Origin: Huiozyma naganishii CBS 8797
Lineage: Eukaryota; Ascomycota; Saccharomycetes; Saccharomycetales; Saccharomycetaceae
Assembly: GCF_000348985.1 (NCBI RefSeq)
Contig: NC_035923.1
Location: forward strand, 62,001 to 126,000
Direction of reading: 5' to 3'
DNA length: 64,000 nucleotides
Of this stretch, positions 47,071 to 60,202 are shown piece by piece. The notes under the pieces are model-generated. The model was not told the origin of the DNA and did no database searches. It worked only from the letters and a program-made list of their open reading frames with translations. The number at the start of each line of letters is the position of its first letter. Positions within the stretch are counted from its first letter, which is position 1. Both the position numbers and the translations under genes were made by a program.

Positions 47071-49323
47071 ATGACGAGAGTTTCTTCGACAGATACATCG
47101 CAGCCCGTGTTTGAGCCCGTGCGGCTTTTGCGTACGGAGCGGGAGCGGTCGCAGTTGAAGACAGATGAGATTAACACTTTCTTGGAGTCCTCTCCGGAGC
47201 AGAGACAGTTGACACATGAGCTGATCGACCAGATCGTTAATGACCCCGTTTTGAAATGTGACACTGGGTACTACGAACAGGAGAAACTGCAAGAGAGGGA
47301 AAACACGGTGAAGAAGATCGCAAGGCTCGCTTTGTACATGGAGGAAGATATCAAGACAGTGAGACAACACTTCAAGGGGACGGACCTGTTCCAGTCTTTG
47401 CAAGAGGACAGTGGCAGTCTGCCACCTTTGAGTAACAAGGACCTATCAATATTCGATAAGAGACTGTCCCTGCTGGCAAACATCGACCCGCAGTTGTCCA
47501 CCAGGGTTGGGGTCCACTTGGGGCTCTTTGGTAACTGTATCAAGGGGAACGGTACTGACGAGCAGATCAAGTACTGGCTACAGGAACGCGGGGCTGTTCT
47601 ATTGAAGGGTATCTACGGCTGCTTTGCAATGACCGAACTTGGGCACGGGTCAAACGTCGCAAACTTGCAAACACGGGCAACGTACAATCAAAACACGGAC
47701 ACATTCACCATTAACACCCCGGACCTCACAGCGACTAAATGGTGGATTGGGGGCGCCGCACACTCAGCGACACACTCCGCAGTATACGCTAGGCTTATCG
47801 TCAAGGGTAAGGACTACGGTGTGAAAACTTTCGTTGTGCCCTTACGGGACCCTGTCAACTTCCAGTTGCTTCCAGGGATCACCATCGGGGACATTGGCAA
47901 AAAAATGGGCAGAGACGGTATCGACAACGGTTGGATCCAGTTCAGAAACGTTGTGATCCCAAGAGAGTACATGCTTTCTAGGTTCGCCAAAGTGACCCCC
48001 ACTGAAGACGGTAAAGACGTGCAAGTGAACATTGAGCCGCAACTCGATCAGATCTCAGGGTATTCAGCCCTGCTGAGCGGTAGGGTGAACATGGTCATGG
48101 ACTCGTTCAGGTTCGGATCCAAGTTTGTTACCATCGCCACGAGGTACTCAGTTGGGAGGCAGCAATTCGCAAGCACAAAGGGCGCAGAGGAGTCTCAGTT
48201 GATTGACTACTCACTGCACCAGTACAGAGTGCTCCCTCAGTTGGCCATCGCGTATATGGTGTCCCCCGCGGCTTTCAATTTGATGAGCACGTACTACTCA
48301 ACACTAGACGAACTGTACTCTGTCTCCTCAAACAAAAACGACAAAGGTTTGAAGACGGTTAGCGCCAAGTTGAAGAATTTGTTCATATCGAGCGCAAGTT
48401 TAAAGGCAACAAACACCTGGCTTGTCGCCAACTTGATCGATGAGTTGAGACAGTGCTGCGGTGGACATGGGTATTCTCAGTACAACGGGTTTGGTAAGGG
48501 GTACAACGATTGGGTTGTGCAATGCACCTGGGAAGGTGACAACAACATTCTTTCCCTAACGTCCGCAAAATCCATTCTCAAGAAATTCGTGGACGCGGCC
48601 ACAAAGGGTAAGTTCGACGAGGAGCTGGACTCAGACCTTTTCGACTACTTGGACCCCAATTTCATCAGGCAGGTGTACACCCACGAAGCAGAGGCTGATT
48701 TGGTTGACGACGACTTGAGCTCGTACGTCGAGGTCTGGTCTATAGCGCTCGTGAGCCTGCTCGTCCATATCGGGAAGACGATCCAAAAGACCAAGGACTT
48801 CGAAAGAATAACAAAGCTGCTGATCCTAGTATCCAAGTTTCATGCCTTCCACACAATGTTGAAGGCTTACTACGAGAAGTTAAGCGATAACGCGTCCCCA
48901 GTTAAGGATGAGGCCACCAAGGAGGCCCTATGGGATGTCTTTAAGCTGTACTCCGTCTACTTTATCGACAAGTTTTCCGGAGAATTCCAGCAGTTCAAGA
49001 TCTTCACGCCCAGCCAGATCACCACTTTAGTCCAGCCAAAATTGTTGGAACTACTCCCCAAGATCCGGCAAAACTGTATCGCGCTGACCGATGCCTTCGA
49101 ACTGCCTGACCAAATGTTGAACGCTCCAATTGGCTATTTCGACGGGGACATATACCACAATTATTTCAACGAGGTGGTCAAGAACAACCCGACCGAGCCG
49201 GATGGGGCTGGGAAACCACCCTACCATGCGATGTTGACCACCATGTTGTCGAGAGGGTACGAGACGGACGAAAGACTGGGCGGGTCCTCCAGTACCTCGG
49301 TTTTGGAGAAACTTGGGAAGTGA
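47071..49323 (+). CDS. POX1: Peroxisomal acyl-CoA oxidase
   Basis: 750 residues (S. cerevisiae 748). It is the first, H2O2-producing enzyme of peroxisomal beta-oxidation. It starts MTRVSSTDTSQPVFEPVRLL. FAMTELGHGSNVANLQT is the FAD/substrate signature. The late CCGGHGYSQYNGFGKGYNDW block precedes TWEGDNN, which holds the catalytic Glu region. Two acyl-CoA oxidase C-terminal helical domains follow. The end (EKLGK) is not a canonical SKL-type PTS1, in line with the unusual import of yeast Pox1. Divergent from CHC1. Confidence 0.98.
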   Translation: MTRVSSTDTSQPVFEPVRLLRTERERSQLKTDEINTFLESSPEQRQLTHELIDQIVNDPVLKCDTGYYEQEKLQERENTVKKIARLALYMEEDIKTVRQHFKGTDLFQSLQEDSGSLPPLSNKDLSIFDKRLSLLANIDPQLSTRVGVHLGLFGNCIKGNGTDEQIKYWLQERGAVLLKGIYGCFAMTELGHGSNVANLQTRATYNQNTDTFTINTPDLTATKWWIGGAAHSATHSAVYARLIVKGKDYGVKTFVVPLRDPVNFQLLPGITIGDIGKKMGRDGIDNGWIQFRNVVIPREYMLSRFAKVTPTEDGKDVQVNIEPQLDQISGYSALLSGRVNMVMDSFRFGSKFVTIATRYSVGRQQFASTKGAEESQLIDYSLHQYRVLPQLAIAYMVSPAAFNLMSTYYSTLDELYSVSSNKNDKGLKTVSAKLKNLFISSASLKATNTWLVANLIDELRQCCGGHGYSQYNGFGKGYNDWVVQCTWEGDNNILSLTSAKSILKKFVDAATKGKFDEELDSDLFDYLDPNFIRQVYTHEAEADLVDDDLSSYVEVWSIALVSLLVHIGKTIQKTKDFERITKLLILVSKFHAFHTMLKAYYEKLSDNASPVKDEATKEALWDVFKLYSVYFIDKFSGEFQQFKIFTPSQITTLVQPKLLELLPKIRQNCIALTDAFELPDQMLNAPIGYFDGDIYHNYFNEVVKNNPTEPDGAGKPPYHAMLTTMLSRGYETDERLGGSSSTSVLEKLGK

Positions 49324-49692
49324 CCGTTCCCTGTGCCACCCTCCTCCCTTTTAGTTCATATTCTTTTGTGTATCTTCTTTATATTTATATATGTTACGTA
49401 TCTCTTCTATATCTTAACGTGTGATGAAACCTACTTTACAAAAAGCACATTCTACCTCTTTTTCTCTCTCTTTTTTTTCACTGACAGTTTGTTTTTTTTT
49501 TTAGTTCTACATCGAAGCCATGTGGTAAACCGTCGCTGTCAACAGGTATATAACGAACAGTTTCTCGAAATAGTTTCGCGTTTGCTTACATTGTGTCCTG
49601 GTAGGTGATACAATTTACCTTGTACTCTTCAATATTAAGTAAAACACACAGTTCACAGCTGATACGACAAACGAGGGGAATTTAAATAGAAG
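49324..49692. promoter_or_regulatory. POX1-CHO1 intergenic region with CATGTG core
   Basis: 369 bp, T-rich. GCCATGTGGTAAAC at 49518-49531 contains the CATGTG core of the inositol-sensitive element bound by Ino2-Ino4, as expected for CHO1, but the flank differs from the ideal CATGTGAAAT. Poly-T runs lie at 49466-49473 and 49492-49502. No other gene is seen. Confidence 0.5.
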
Positions 49693-50505
49693 ATGTCTAA
49701 AGTAACAAAGAGAAATAACGACAGGGCAAGCTCGAGATGCGCAAGTGACGTGGGAAGCAGCAGCGATTCTGAAAGCGACATTGATATCCCTGAGAGAAGA
49801 CTGAGACGGTCGTCGAGTCTTTTGTCATTCGATACATCTCCTCTGGCGCCACCCAACGAGACGGATATCGCCAATTTTACAAGTGATGCCCACCATTTCA
49901 GCATGATCAGAAATCTACACATGGCCGATTATATCACCATGCTGAACGGTTTCTCTGGTTTCTACTCGATCATATCTTGTCTGAGATTTACTTTGACAGG
50001 TAAACCACACTACATGCAACGTGCTTACTTCTTCATATTCCTAGGTATGTGCTTCGATTTTCTGGACGGGCGTGTGGCACGTCTAAGACATAGGTCCTCC
50101 TTGATGGGTCAAGAATTAGATTCGCTAGCTGACCTAGTCTCCTTCGGAGTGGCACCTGCAACCACCGCATTCGCAATTGGCATACAGTCGACGCTGGACG
50201 TGTTTGTGCTGTCGTTTTTCGTGCTCTGTGGGTTGGCAAGATTGGCAAGATTCAACGTAACAGTCGGGCAACTACCAAAGGATTTGACTGGTAAGTCAAA
50301 GTTTTTTGAGGGGTTTCCCATGCCAACATCCCTAGTGCTGGTGTTGTTGATGGTCTGTCTTGTTGCTAAGGGCTTGATATTCGATAAATTGCCGTTTGGC
50401 ATTGTGAGAGAAGGTCAGTATTTCGAGTTCCACCCAATCGTTCTGCTATTTTTTATCCACGGTTGCGGTATGATCTCCAAGAGTATGAAGATTCCAAAAT
50501 TATGA
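49693..50505 (+). CDS. CHO1: Phosphatidylserine synthase
   Basis: 270 residues (S. cerevisiae 276). Makes phosphatidylserine from CDP-diacylglycerol and serine in the ER membrane. The disordered, Ser-rich N-terminus ends at PLAPPNETDIANFTSDAHHF. The CDP-alcohol phosphotransferase motif DG-x2-AR-x8-G-x3-D-x3-D is visible from DFLDGRVARLRHRSSL to ELDSLAD. Several membrane spans follow and the C-terminus is GCGMISKSMKIPKL. In S. cerevisiae CHO1 is YER026C beside GAL83. Here it sits between POX1 and KEX1 on the paralogous track. Confidence 0.98.
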   Translation: MSKVTKRNNDRASSRCASDVGSSSDSESDIDIPERRLRRSSSLLSFDTSPLAPPNETDIANFTSDAHHFSMIRNLHMADYITMLNGFSGFYSIISCLRFTLTGKPHYMQRAYFFIFLGMCFDFLDGRVARLRHRSSLMGQELDSLADLVSFGVAPATTAFAIGIQSTLDVFVLSFFVLCGLARLARFNVTVGQLPKDLTGKSKFFEGFPMPTSLVLVLLMVCLVAKGLIFDKLPFGIVREGQYFEFHPIVLLFFIHGCGMISKSMKIPKL

Positions 50506-50767
50506 TACCATAGCAAAATCCCACAGCATGTCATGTCTTTGCCCACCCTTGTTTATATAACTCCCATTTGAGAATATTTTTGCGTTATAAATACATCTAT
50601 ATATATAATGGAAAACTTTCAATAGCCAAAGCATGAGATAAACACTGTTTTAGTACGGTGCTTCCCTTGATTAATGAGGTGTCATAACGTAAGATTTTGT
50701 TTCCTGATGCTGTAACTTTGGTCTTTTTTTACAAAGTTAGAACTGTATAAGTTGGCTGGTATAGGAT

Positions 50768-52882
50768 CTATAAATCTTGTAACTCTATCGAATCATCGCC
50801 AGTTCCCTTCGCCGTAGCGTCTTTAGACTCAGGCTGATATGCTTTTTTGAGATTTGAAGTGCCCGTTTTGGAGGATTCAGCAGCTGTGTTACCTTCTTCG
50901 TCGTTGATTTCAAAATCCATTTCACCAATCTCAAGGTCGTCAGCCCACGTTACTGTTTTATGTCCATTCAATCTGCTATAAGGGCGCGTGTTCATCAAAG
51001 AGATTATTTTTGGTTTTAAGATATTGCGGAATTTTATCAATAGCAAAACGGCAATGAAAGTGGCAAAGATTGCTGCAACGACGAGACCCTTGCGATTAAT
51101 CGCATCTTCTGCCTTTTCTTCACCATAATTCACGTTTTCCTCATCTTCTTGATCCTCCTCATTTTCTTCCTCATCATCTTCCTCTTCCTCTTCTTCCTTA
51201 TCCTCATCATCATCGTCTTCATCACTCACATCCTCTCCTTCGTCGTCACTCTCATCTGTATCGTCACCTTCGTCATCACTCTCATCTGTATCGTCACCTT
51301 CATCATCACTATCAAATTCCTCTTCATTCTCTTCCTCATCTGTTCCCTCTTCATCATCGAAGATGAAAGGTTCATCACCGCTAACTAATGCTGTTCTTTT
51401 CCCCAACTCCCCTAAAAGGATTTGATTCATGGATATATCCAACAGTCCTCTACTGGCCTCGCCTTTATCGTATGGGACCATATGAGAGGCATTGAAAACG
51501 TTGATGAAGGTCAAATTTCTGTCATATTTCACGTACCCAACCATTTCATCATCATTTAAGACCGGATTTCTGTAATACCAGTCGTATTCCTCTGCATCAC
51601 TTGAAAACCCCTTTGTCCCACCCCAATGCATATTATTGATGGAGTCCATGACACCGATGTGGTTACAGATGATATCTTTGTCCCCGTTGAACAAGATGAT
51701 ATCGACACCGCTTTCTAATAAAGAGGGCAGGAGTTCGATAGAAGGCTTGAGTTCTTTATTTGTCAGCTCCTTCCCAACTTTAGAGTTACATTCGCGCCAA
51801 TCTGTAATCCAAGGTTTGTTATCCAGGTGCAAAGCCTGTTTCACGGAATCCTGGTTCAAGAATTTCTTGATAAAGGGGATATCTGCGGGCCAATTCATCC
51901 CACAGGATGGATAAGTGTCGTCCAATTCATAGTTGTATACGTTAACGCAGCTCAGTTGGTTACCTTTAATAGGTGCTCTAGTCGCCTCAGTGAGTCTGTT
52001 GAACAATCTCTCACACTCTGGAAATTCAAATGACCCAGCATACTCGGCGCTGTTAATTTGGTTTTGGCATAATTCGTGTGTTCTCAGTAATATTTCGAAA
52101 ACTGGTCCATCATTTTTATCTATCACTTTATTGTCCAACGCGAAGGGTAAATATGATAACGATTGGGTAGTCGGATCGATCCAGCCGTTCCCAATCAACA
52201 GCGTCATCAAATTTATTGGCTGGATGTCCCCCTGTTTATTATACTCAAGTATACGGTTTGCGAAAAACGGGATGTATTGCCCTGCATAGCTTTCACCGGC
52301 AAGAATAATCTCTCTATCAGCGTCTTCTGGGAACACTTTCATGTAGTTGATTAAGAATTCCATAAATCTTTCGCTAACACCGTCTAAACTGTCCTCAAAA
52401 AACTGTGCATCCATGTTGGTATCATTAAGAGAAGAGAAGCCAGTACCAATTGGTTGATCGGTAAACACCAAGTCACCCCTCGAATGCCACGAGCCCTTGT
52501 TCAAGTATACGTTTCCCTTAGAATCCACACGCAACGGTCCGTTCTCAACAAGTGCACCATCCATCGACGAACACCCGGGCCCCCCGTTCAGCCAGAAGAT
52601 TAACGGTTTACCCTTTTCAATATTCTCTGGGTCCTCAAACTTCCAGAAGAAATAGCCATAGTCCTCGGGTATCATGTCAGACTCCTTCTTCAGTTGTTCA
52701 AAAACATCGATGTGACCAGCGTACATCAGGGGGAATTTCTGTGCATCTATTCCCAACTTATTGAAGCCTGGCAACGCTTTTGGATCAACAAGGTACTCAT
52801 CTTTCAAAACGGCTTTCCCAGCTGTAACTACCGCCAAACACAACAGCAGAACATGCAAAACCCCGCTATCAAAGCCAAACAT
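50768..52882 (-). CDS. KEX1: Carboxypeptidase Kex1
   Basis: 704 residues (S. cerevisiae 729). A late-Golgi serine carboxypeptidase that trims C-terminal Lys/Arg from secreted precursors. A signal peptide covers residues 1-22 (VLHVLLLCLAVVTAG). The catalytic triad is Ser198 in GESYAGQY, Asp near 399 in GDKDIIC and His near 465 in ASHMVPYD; WLNGGPGCSS (about 97-106) is the oxyanion-region signature. An acidic lumenal or linker stretch (about 510-590) contains a 10-residue tandem repeat. One membrane span (about 605-623, VAAIFATFIAVLLLIKF) and a cytosolic tail follow. Divergent from ARO8. Confidence 0.98.
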   Translation of the reverse strand: MFGFDSGVLHVLLLCLAVVTAGKAVLKDEYLVDPKALPGFNKLGIDAQKFPLMYAGHIDVFEQLKKESDMIPEDYGYFFWKFEDPENIEKGKPLIFWLNGGPGCSSMDGALVENGPLRVDSKGNVYLNKGSWHSRGDLVFTDQPIGTGFSSLNDTNMDAQFFEDSLDGVSERFMEFLINYMKVFPEDADREIILAGESYAGQYIPFFANRILEYNKQGDIQPINLMTLLIGNGWIDPTTQSLSYLPFALDNKVIDKNDGPVFEILLRTHELCQNQINSAEYAGSFEFPECERLFNRLTEATRAPIKGNQLSCVNVYNYELDDTYPSCGMNWPADIPFIKKFLNQDSVKQALHLDNKPWITDWRECNSKVGKELTNKELKPSIELLPSLLESGVDIILFNGDKDIICNHIGVMDSINNMHWGGTKGFSSDAEEYDWYYRNPVLNDDEMVGYVKYDRNLTFINVFNASHMVPYDKGEASRGLLDISMNQILLGELGKRTALVSGDEPFIFDDEEGTDEEENEEEFDSDDEGDDTDESDDEGDDTDESDDEGEDVSDEDDDDEDKEEEEEEDDEEENEEDQEDEENVNYGEEKAEDAINRKGLVVAAIFATFIAVLLLIKFRNILKPKIISLMNTRPYSRLNGHKTVTWADDLEIGEMDFEINDEEGNTAAESSKTGTSNLKKAYQPESKDATAKGTGDDSIELQDL
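51241..51313. repeat. 30-bp in-frame tandem repeat inside KEX1
   Basis: Two 30-bp copies (51241-51270 and 51271-51300) differ at one base and are followed by a partial third. They encode DDEGDDTDES units in the acidic linker of Kex1. Copy number could vary without breaking the frame. Confidence 0.9.
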
Positions 52883-53238
52883 TATGCGTAACGACCCCCA
52901 GTAACGGTCTCCTCCTGTTCAATCTTTGAACTGACTCAAAGAGAGAAGGTGATGCTTACATCCTCCGCCCACCACTTAACTTATTACGCCTCGAGAAGAG
53001 AGAGTATATTTTTTATTCCTGCATATTTCCTAATCCAGAAACTACTACCCCATCAGGAAAACCCATTTCCATATCGGGTTTAATTACCAAATATGGAAAG
53101 CAGCGTCCCAATACAGTAATTATTTCCATATTGGAACATCCGCGAATAGCCGCGAATAGCCGAACTTCCGGTGCGAAGAAAAAAAAAGATAACAAAAAGT
53201 GAAAATAGTGTGACTCAACAGAGAGAAATACCTTTACG

Positions 53239-53276
<38 letters not shown>

Positions 53277-53416
53277 AGTCTTGCAAATATAAGCTTGTAT
53301 CCCGCTTCCGCAGTTTTACTAGAACGGTCTGACTCCTGTATTGGTGACACATCTTGGCAGCATAGTGGCTAGTGTAATAATAGATTATCAATTGATCAAG
53401 AAGATACACAAAAATA
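52883..53416. promoter_or_regulatory. Divergent KEX1-ARO8 promoter with Gcn4 sites, CArG box and AT microsatellite
   Basis: 534 bp. Gcn4-type TGACTCA sites lie at 52932-52938 and 53211-53217, with TGACTC at about 53330; general amino-acid control of ARO8 would explain them. A perfect CArG box CCAAATATGG (53087-53096) fits Mcm1. A 10-bp direct duplication CGCGAATAGC occupies 53141-53160. An (AT)16 run lies at 53242-53274 and also supplies a TATA-like element for ARO8. Confidence 0.75.
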
Positions 53417-54907
53417 ATGACTTTACCAGAATCCAAAGATTTGACGCACTTCTTCTCTGAGGAGGCAAAGGCGCGTAAGCCCTCTCCCTTGAAAACCTGC
53501 ATTCACTTGTTCCAAGATCCTAACATCATCTTCTTGGGTGGTGGGTTGCCCCTCTCAGATTACTTCCCCTGGGACAACATGGTGGTCAACACCCCAAAAC
53601 CCCCATTCGCGAAAGGTATTGGAGCGCCAATCAACCCAAAGACCAACGAGCTCATTACTGCTCAATTGAAGAAGAATGAGAAAGTTCACGGTGGTGATGT
53701 TCCATTTGCAAGAGCTTTACAGTACGGGTTTTCCCAAGGTCAACCAGAGTTGATGGATTACTTGAGAGACCATACCAACATCATTCACAAGATGCAGTAC
53801 TCAGACTGGGACGTTGTCGCTACCACAGGTAACACCAACGCCTGGGAATCCACACTGAGGGTCTTCTGCGATAAGGGTGACGTCATCCTTGCTGAGGCGC
53901 ACTCTTTCTCGTCTTGTCTCGCTGCAGCGCAAGCTCAAGGTATCATTACCTTCCCAATCCCAATTGACGAGCACGGTATCATTCCTGAAAAGTTGGAACA
54001 GATTTTGGATAACTGGACGGAAGGTGCACCAAAGCCAAAACTGCTGTACACCATTCCAACGGGTCAAAACCCAACTGGTAGCTCGCTCAGCGATGATAGA
54101 AAGGAGAAAATCTACAAAGTTGCGCAAAAGCACGACTTCATTATTATTGAAGACGAGCCATACTACTTCTTGCAGATTGACGAGTACGTCAAGGACAAAG
54201 ACGAGAGAAACAAGTTGTACTCTAGACCCACTCCAACTCATGACGAATTTGTAAAATCTTTGGCCAAGACTTTCTTATCTGTGGACACCGATGGGCGTGT
54301 CGTCAGAATGGACTCCTTCTCGAAGGTGCTGGCACCAGGTACCAGATTGGGTTGGATTACTGGTTCGAAGAAATTGCTGTCGGCATACGTTGCTCTGCAT
54401 GAAATGACGATTCAGGCACCAGCAGGATTCACACAATCCATTGTGTCCACTACTCTCCACAACTGGGGTCAGTCAGGTTACCTAGACTGGTTGATTAAGC
54501 TACGTCACGAGTACAATTTGAAACGTGATTGTGCCATCGATGCCTTGAACAAGTACTTGCCTGAGAGTCCAATCTTCACTGTGAACCCACCAATCGCAGG
54601 TATGTTCTTTACTGTTAATATCGATGCGTCTGCCCACCCAGATTTTGCCACTAAGTTCGATTCCGATCCCGCTAAAGTTGAACAACATATCTATGAAACT
54701 GTTGTAAAACACGGTGTTTTGGTTGTCCCAGGTGTTTGGTTCGTCACGGAAGGTGATACCACTCCAGCACAACCAGCGTCGTCTAAGCAAAACCCTAATC
54801 CAAACATTATTTTTTTCAGAGGCACATACGCAGCTGTGAGCCCTGAAAAATTGGAGGAAGGTTTGAAGAGATTAAGTGAGACTTTGGCAAGTGAATTCGG
54901 TCTCTGA
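53417..54907 (+). CDS. ARO8: Aromatic aminotransferase I
   Basis: 496 residues (S. cerevisiae 500). A PLP-dependent transaminase of Phe/Tyr/Trp synthesis, also acting on 2-aminoadipate in the lysine pathway. It starts [40 protein letters not shown] is the family N-terminal block. [10 protein letters not shown] and EDEPYYFLQ bind cofactor and substrate. The PLP lysine is Lys303 in [15 protein letters not shown]. The C-terminal domain has [13 protein letters not shown] and [14 protein letters not shown]. Putative Gcn4 sites lie upstream. Confidence 0.99.
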   Translation: MTLPESKDLTHFFSEEAKARKPSPLKTCIHLFQDPNIIFLGGGLPLSDYFPWDNMVVNTPKPPFAKGIGAPINPKTNELITAQLKKNEKVHGGDVPFARALQYGFSQGQPELMDYLRDHTNIIHKMQYSDWDVVATTGNTNAWESTLRVFCDKGDVILAEAHSFSSCLAAAQAQGIITFPIPIDEHGIIPEKLEQILDNWTEGAPKPKLLYTIPTGQNPTGSSLSDDRKEKIYKVAQKHDFIIIEDEPYYFLQIDEYVKDKDERNKLYSRPTPTHDEFVKSLAKTFLSVDTDGRVVRMDSFSKVLAPGTRLGWITGSKKLLSAYVALHEMTIQAPAGFTQSIVSTTLHNWGQSGYLDWLIKLRHEYNLKRDCAIDALNKYLPESPIFTVNPPIAGMFFTVNIDASAHPDFATKFDSDPAKVEQHIYETVVKHGVLVVPGVWFVTEGDTTPAQPASSKQNPNPNIIFFRGTYAAVSPEKLEEGLKRLSETLASEFGL

Positions 54908-55098
54908 ATGTTTCAAGTCTAGGGATAGCATAGTATATATAGTTACTTATAAAGTACACCTGCTACATATATCAACAACTACCGGTCCAATTAGAAGGTA
55001 ACGCATCTCGACGTGTAATGACAGACCGTTTATAATACAATTTATTTACTACATTTCACGAAAAGTTATAAGCTGGGCTATTAAGAATTAGCGAAGCA

Positions 55099-58654
<3,556 letters not shown>

Positions 58655-58725
58655 TGCGCAAGCCCGGAATCGAACCGGGGGCCCAACGATGGCAACGTTG
58701 GATTTTACCACTAAACCACTTGCGC
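58655..58725 (-). tRNA. tG(GCC): tRNA-Gly (anticodon GCC)
   Basis: 71-nt tRNA on the minus strand. The acceptor stem GCGCAAG pairs with CTTGCGC, and the discriminator is A. The A box is TGGTTTAGTGG and the B box is GGTTCGATTCC. The anticodon arm CCAACGTTGCCATCGTTGG places GCC in the loop. There is no intron. The sequence is almost the same as S. cerevisiae tRNA-Gly(GCC). A T-run terminator lies just beyond on the minus strand. Confidence 0.97.
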
Positions 58726-59001
58726 TTACAATTTTTAAAAAAAAATTACGGGGCCCTTACAAGACTAGTCACAAAACACAGCTTACAGTCACGAGATACA
58801 ATTCTCTTACAAGATACGCAGCCCTCTCATACCAGCTATGGTCAATTGTGTTTGTGGCGCAAGCCACATATAATTGGACATTGTTATACTAGCGTCAAGT
58901 GCCACACTAACAAGACAAGTAAGACACAAAGCTTCATCAAGCGAACGGACAAACCCAAGCAAACGAGGTCTGACCCGACATCACCAATCAATATTACTGG
59001 T

Positions 59002-59282
59002 CGCTGACGGGATTCATCATCATACTACGATAGGACTTATATGAAAACTGTATCGGCTTCTCTAAACAGAACTATGTAGTGTACACAATACTATCTAGAG
59101 ATATCTTCCAATATATTTTTCCAGTGAAAAATACTGTTGTGACAATTCTCCATTTTCACTGGAAAAATATATTGGAAGATATCTCTAGATAGTATTGTGT
59201 ACACTACATAGTTCTGTTTAGAGAAGCCGATACAGTTTTTCATATAAGTCCTATCGTAGTATGATGATGAATCCCGTCAGCG
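59002..59282. repeat. Near-perfect 281-bp palindrome (129/130-bp arms, 22-bp spacer)
   Basis: The left arm 59002-59130 and right arm 59153-59282 are reverse complements with a single difference: one extra A in the right arm copy. The spacer is 59131-59152. The outer ends read CGCTGACGGG and CCCGTCAGCG. It lies about 280-560 bp upstream of the tRNA-Gly 5' end, the zone where Ty1-like elements usually insert. I find no protein in the arms. Confidence 0.95.
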
Positions 59283-59287
59283 GCCAA

Positions 59288-59631
59288 TGTTGAGATTCTG
59301 TTGGAGAGCGGGAAAGAAATGCTAAGTTAAGGTAAGTAAAAGCGCATAATTTTGACAGTGATCCAACCAGCTGAAGACATCTTACAAAAGTAATTAATTT
59401 AATTGTCCCTACTTGAGGTTAGATTTCCAACCCGGATGGTGATGAATTTACCCAAATTAAACATCTAGGTAAACGCTTGAGTGTCTACAAGCCGGTTTTT
59501 GGATGTGGCCATCCACATGTCTGTAGTGTTTTCCTCACATGTCGCGTTTATAATATATTCACAATACTTCATTTTGCATAATAACAAGATTTGAGTTCAT
59601 AATCAGAGAAGACCCACAATTTATCCTCACA
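59288..59631 (+). mobile_element. Solo LTR-like remnant
   Basis: About 344 bp beginning TGTTGAG and ending CAATTTATCCTCACA, that is TG...CA bounded and close to the length of Ty1-type LTRs. The end resembles the CAACAATTATCTCAACA block near the end of S. cerevisiae delta elements. The 3' third is collinear with the SPT16-CHC1 relic at 40995-41126. No 5-bp target duplication is visible (GCCAA before, CTAAG after), so the boundaries are uncertain. Confidence 0.5.
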
Positions 59632-60152
59632 CTAAGCATCGTGCTGGATATAGAAAATGAATATGATAAGGGTGATAAGATATCATCATAGGCATAAACA
59701 GGACACACACTTGATAAAAGACACAAATGTTAACAAGACAAATAATGATGCCACAAGTGCGGAAGTATCCACCACAGTGAGAAAGTGAAAAGTCACACCA
59801 TTGACTCTGAGCAAATTCTCACGTATATAAAGCCTAACTACATTGAATGAATTGATCCTTCTATCTGTGACAATATAGAAGAGATCATCGAACCATATAC
59901 TTATATATTAAGTATATACCAGAAGTCATACCTGAACTAAAACATCTCTTTACTCTACTACAATGAATAGCCACGGCAAACAAGACCCTATTCAACACAT
60001 CGAAAGTTTTCTTGATAACTTCATCATTTCAAACTTTAGATTTACTATTTTGTGACATTTTCAAACTTTTGAGAAAGAACCTCACACAAATTTAGAATAA
60101 ACATGATATAAGGGATAAAGTTGTGTTAAATTCTAGGAATCCTTCTGTGGAA

Positions 60153-60202
60153 ATATCTGATGTATTAGTGACGGATACGTCACTCTACGAAGCATCAGAT
60201 AT
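60153..60202. repeat. Nested dyad symmetry
   Basis: The outer arms ATATCTGATG (60153-60162) and CATCAGATAT (60193-60202) enclose the inner arms AGTGACG (60167-60173) and CGTCACT (60178-60184) around GATA. It might be part of a decayed LTR or a binding site; no protein is known to me for it. Confidence 0.7.

Noticed and set aside
59520..59640. Possible point centromere (TCACATG then AT-rich DNA)
   Set aside because: No CDEIII-like TGTTTTTG...CCGAA element follows at the right spacing and the AT stretch is not rich enough; the sequence is better explained as an LTR end.
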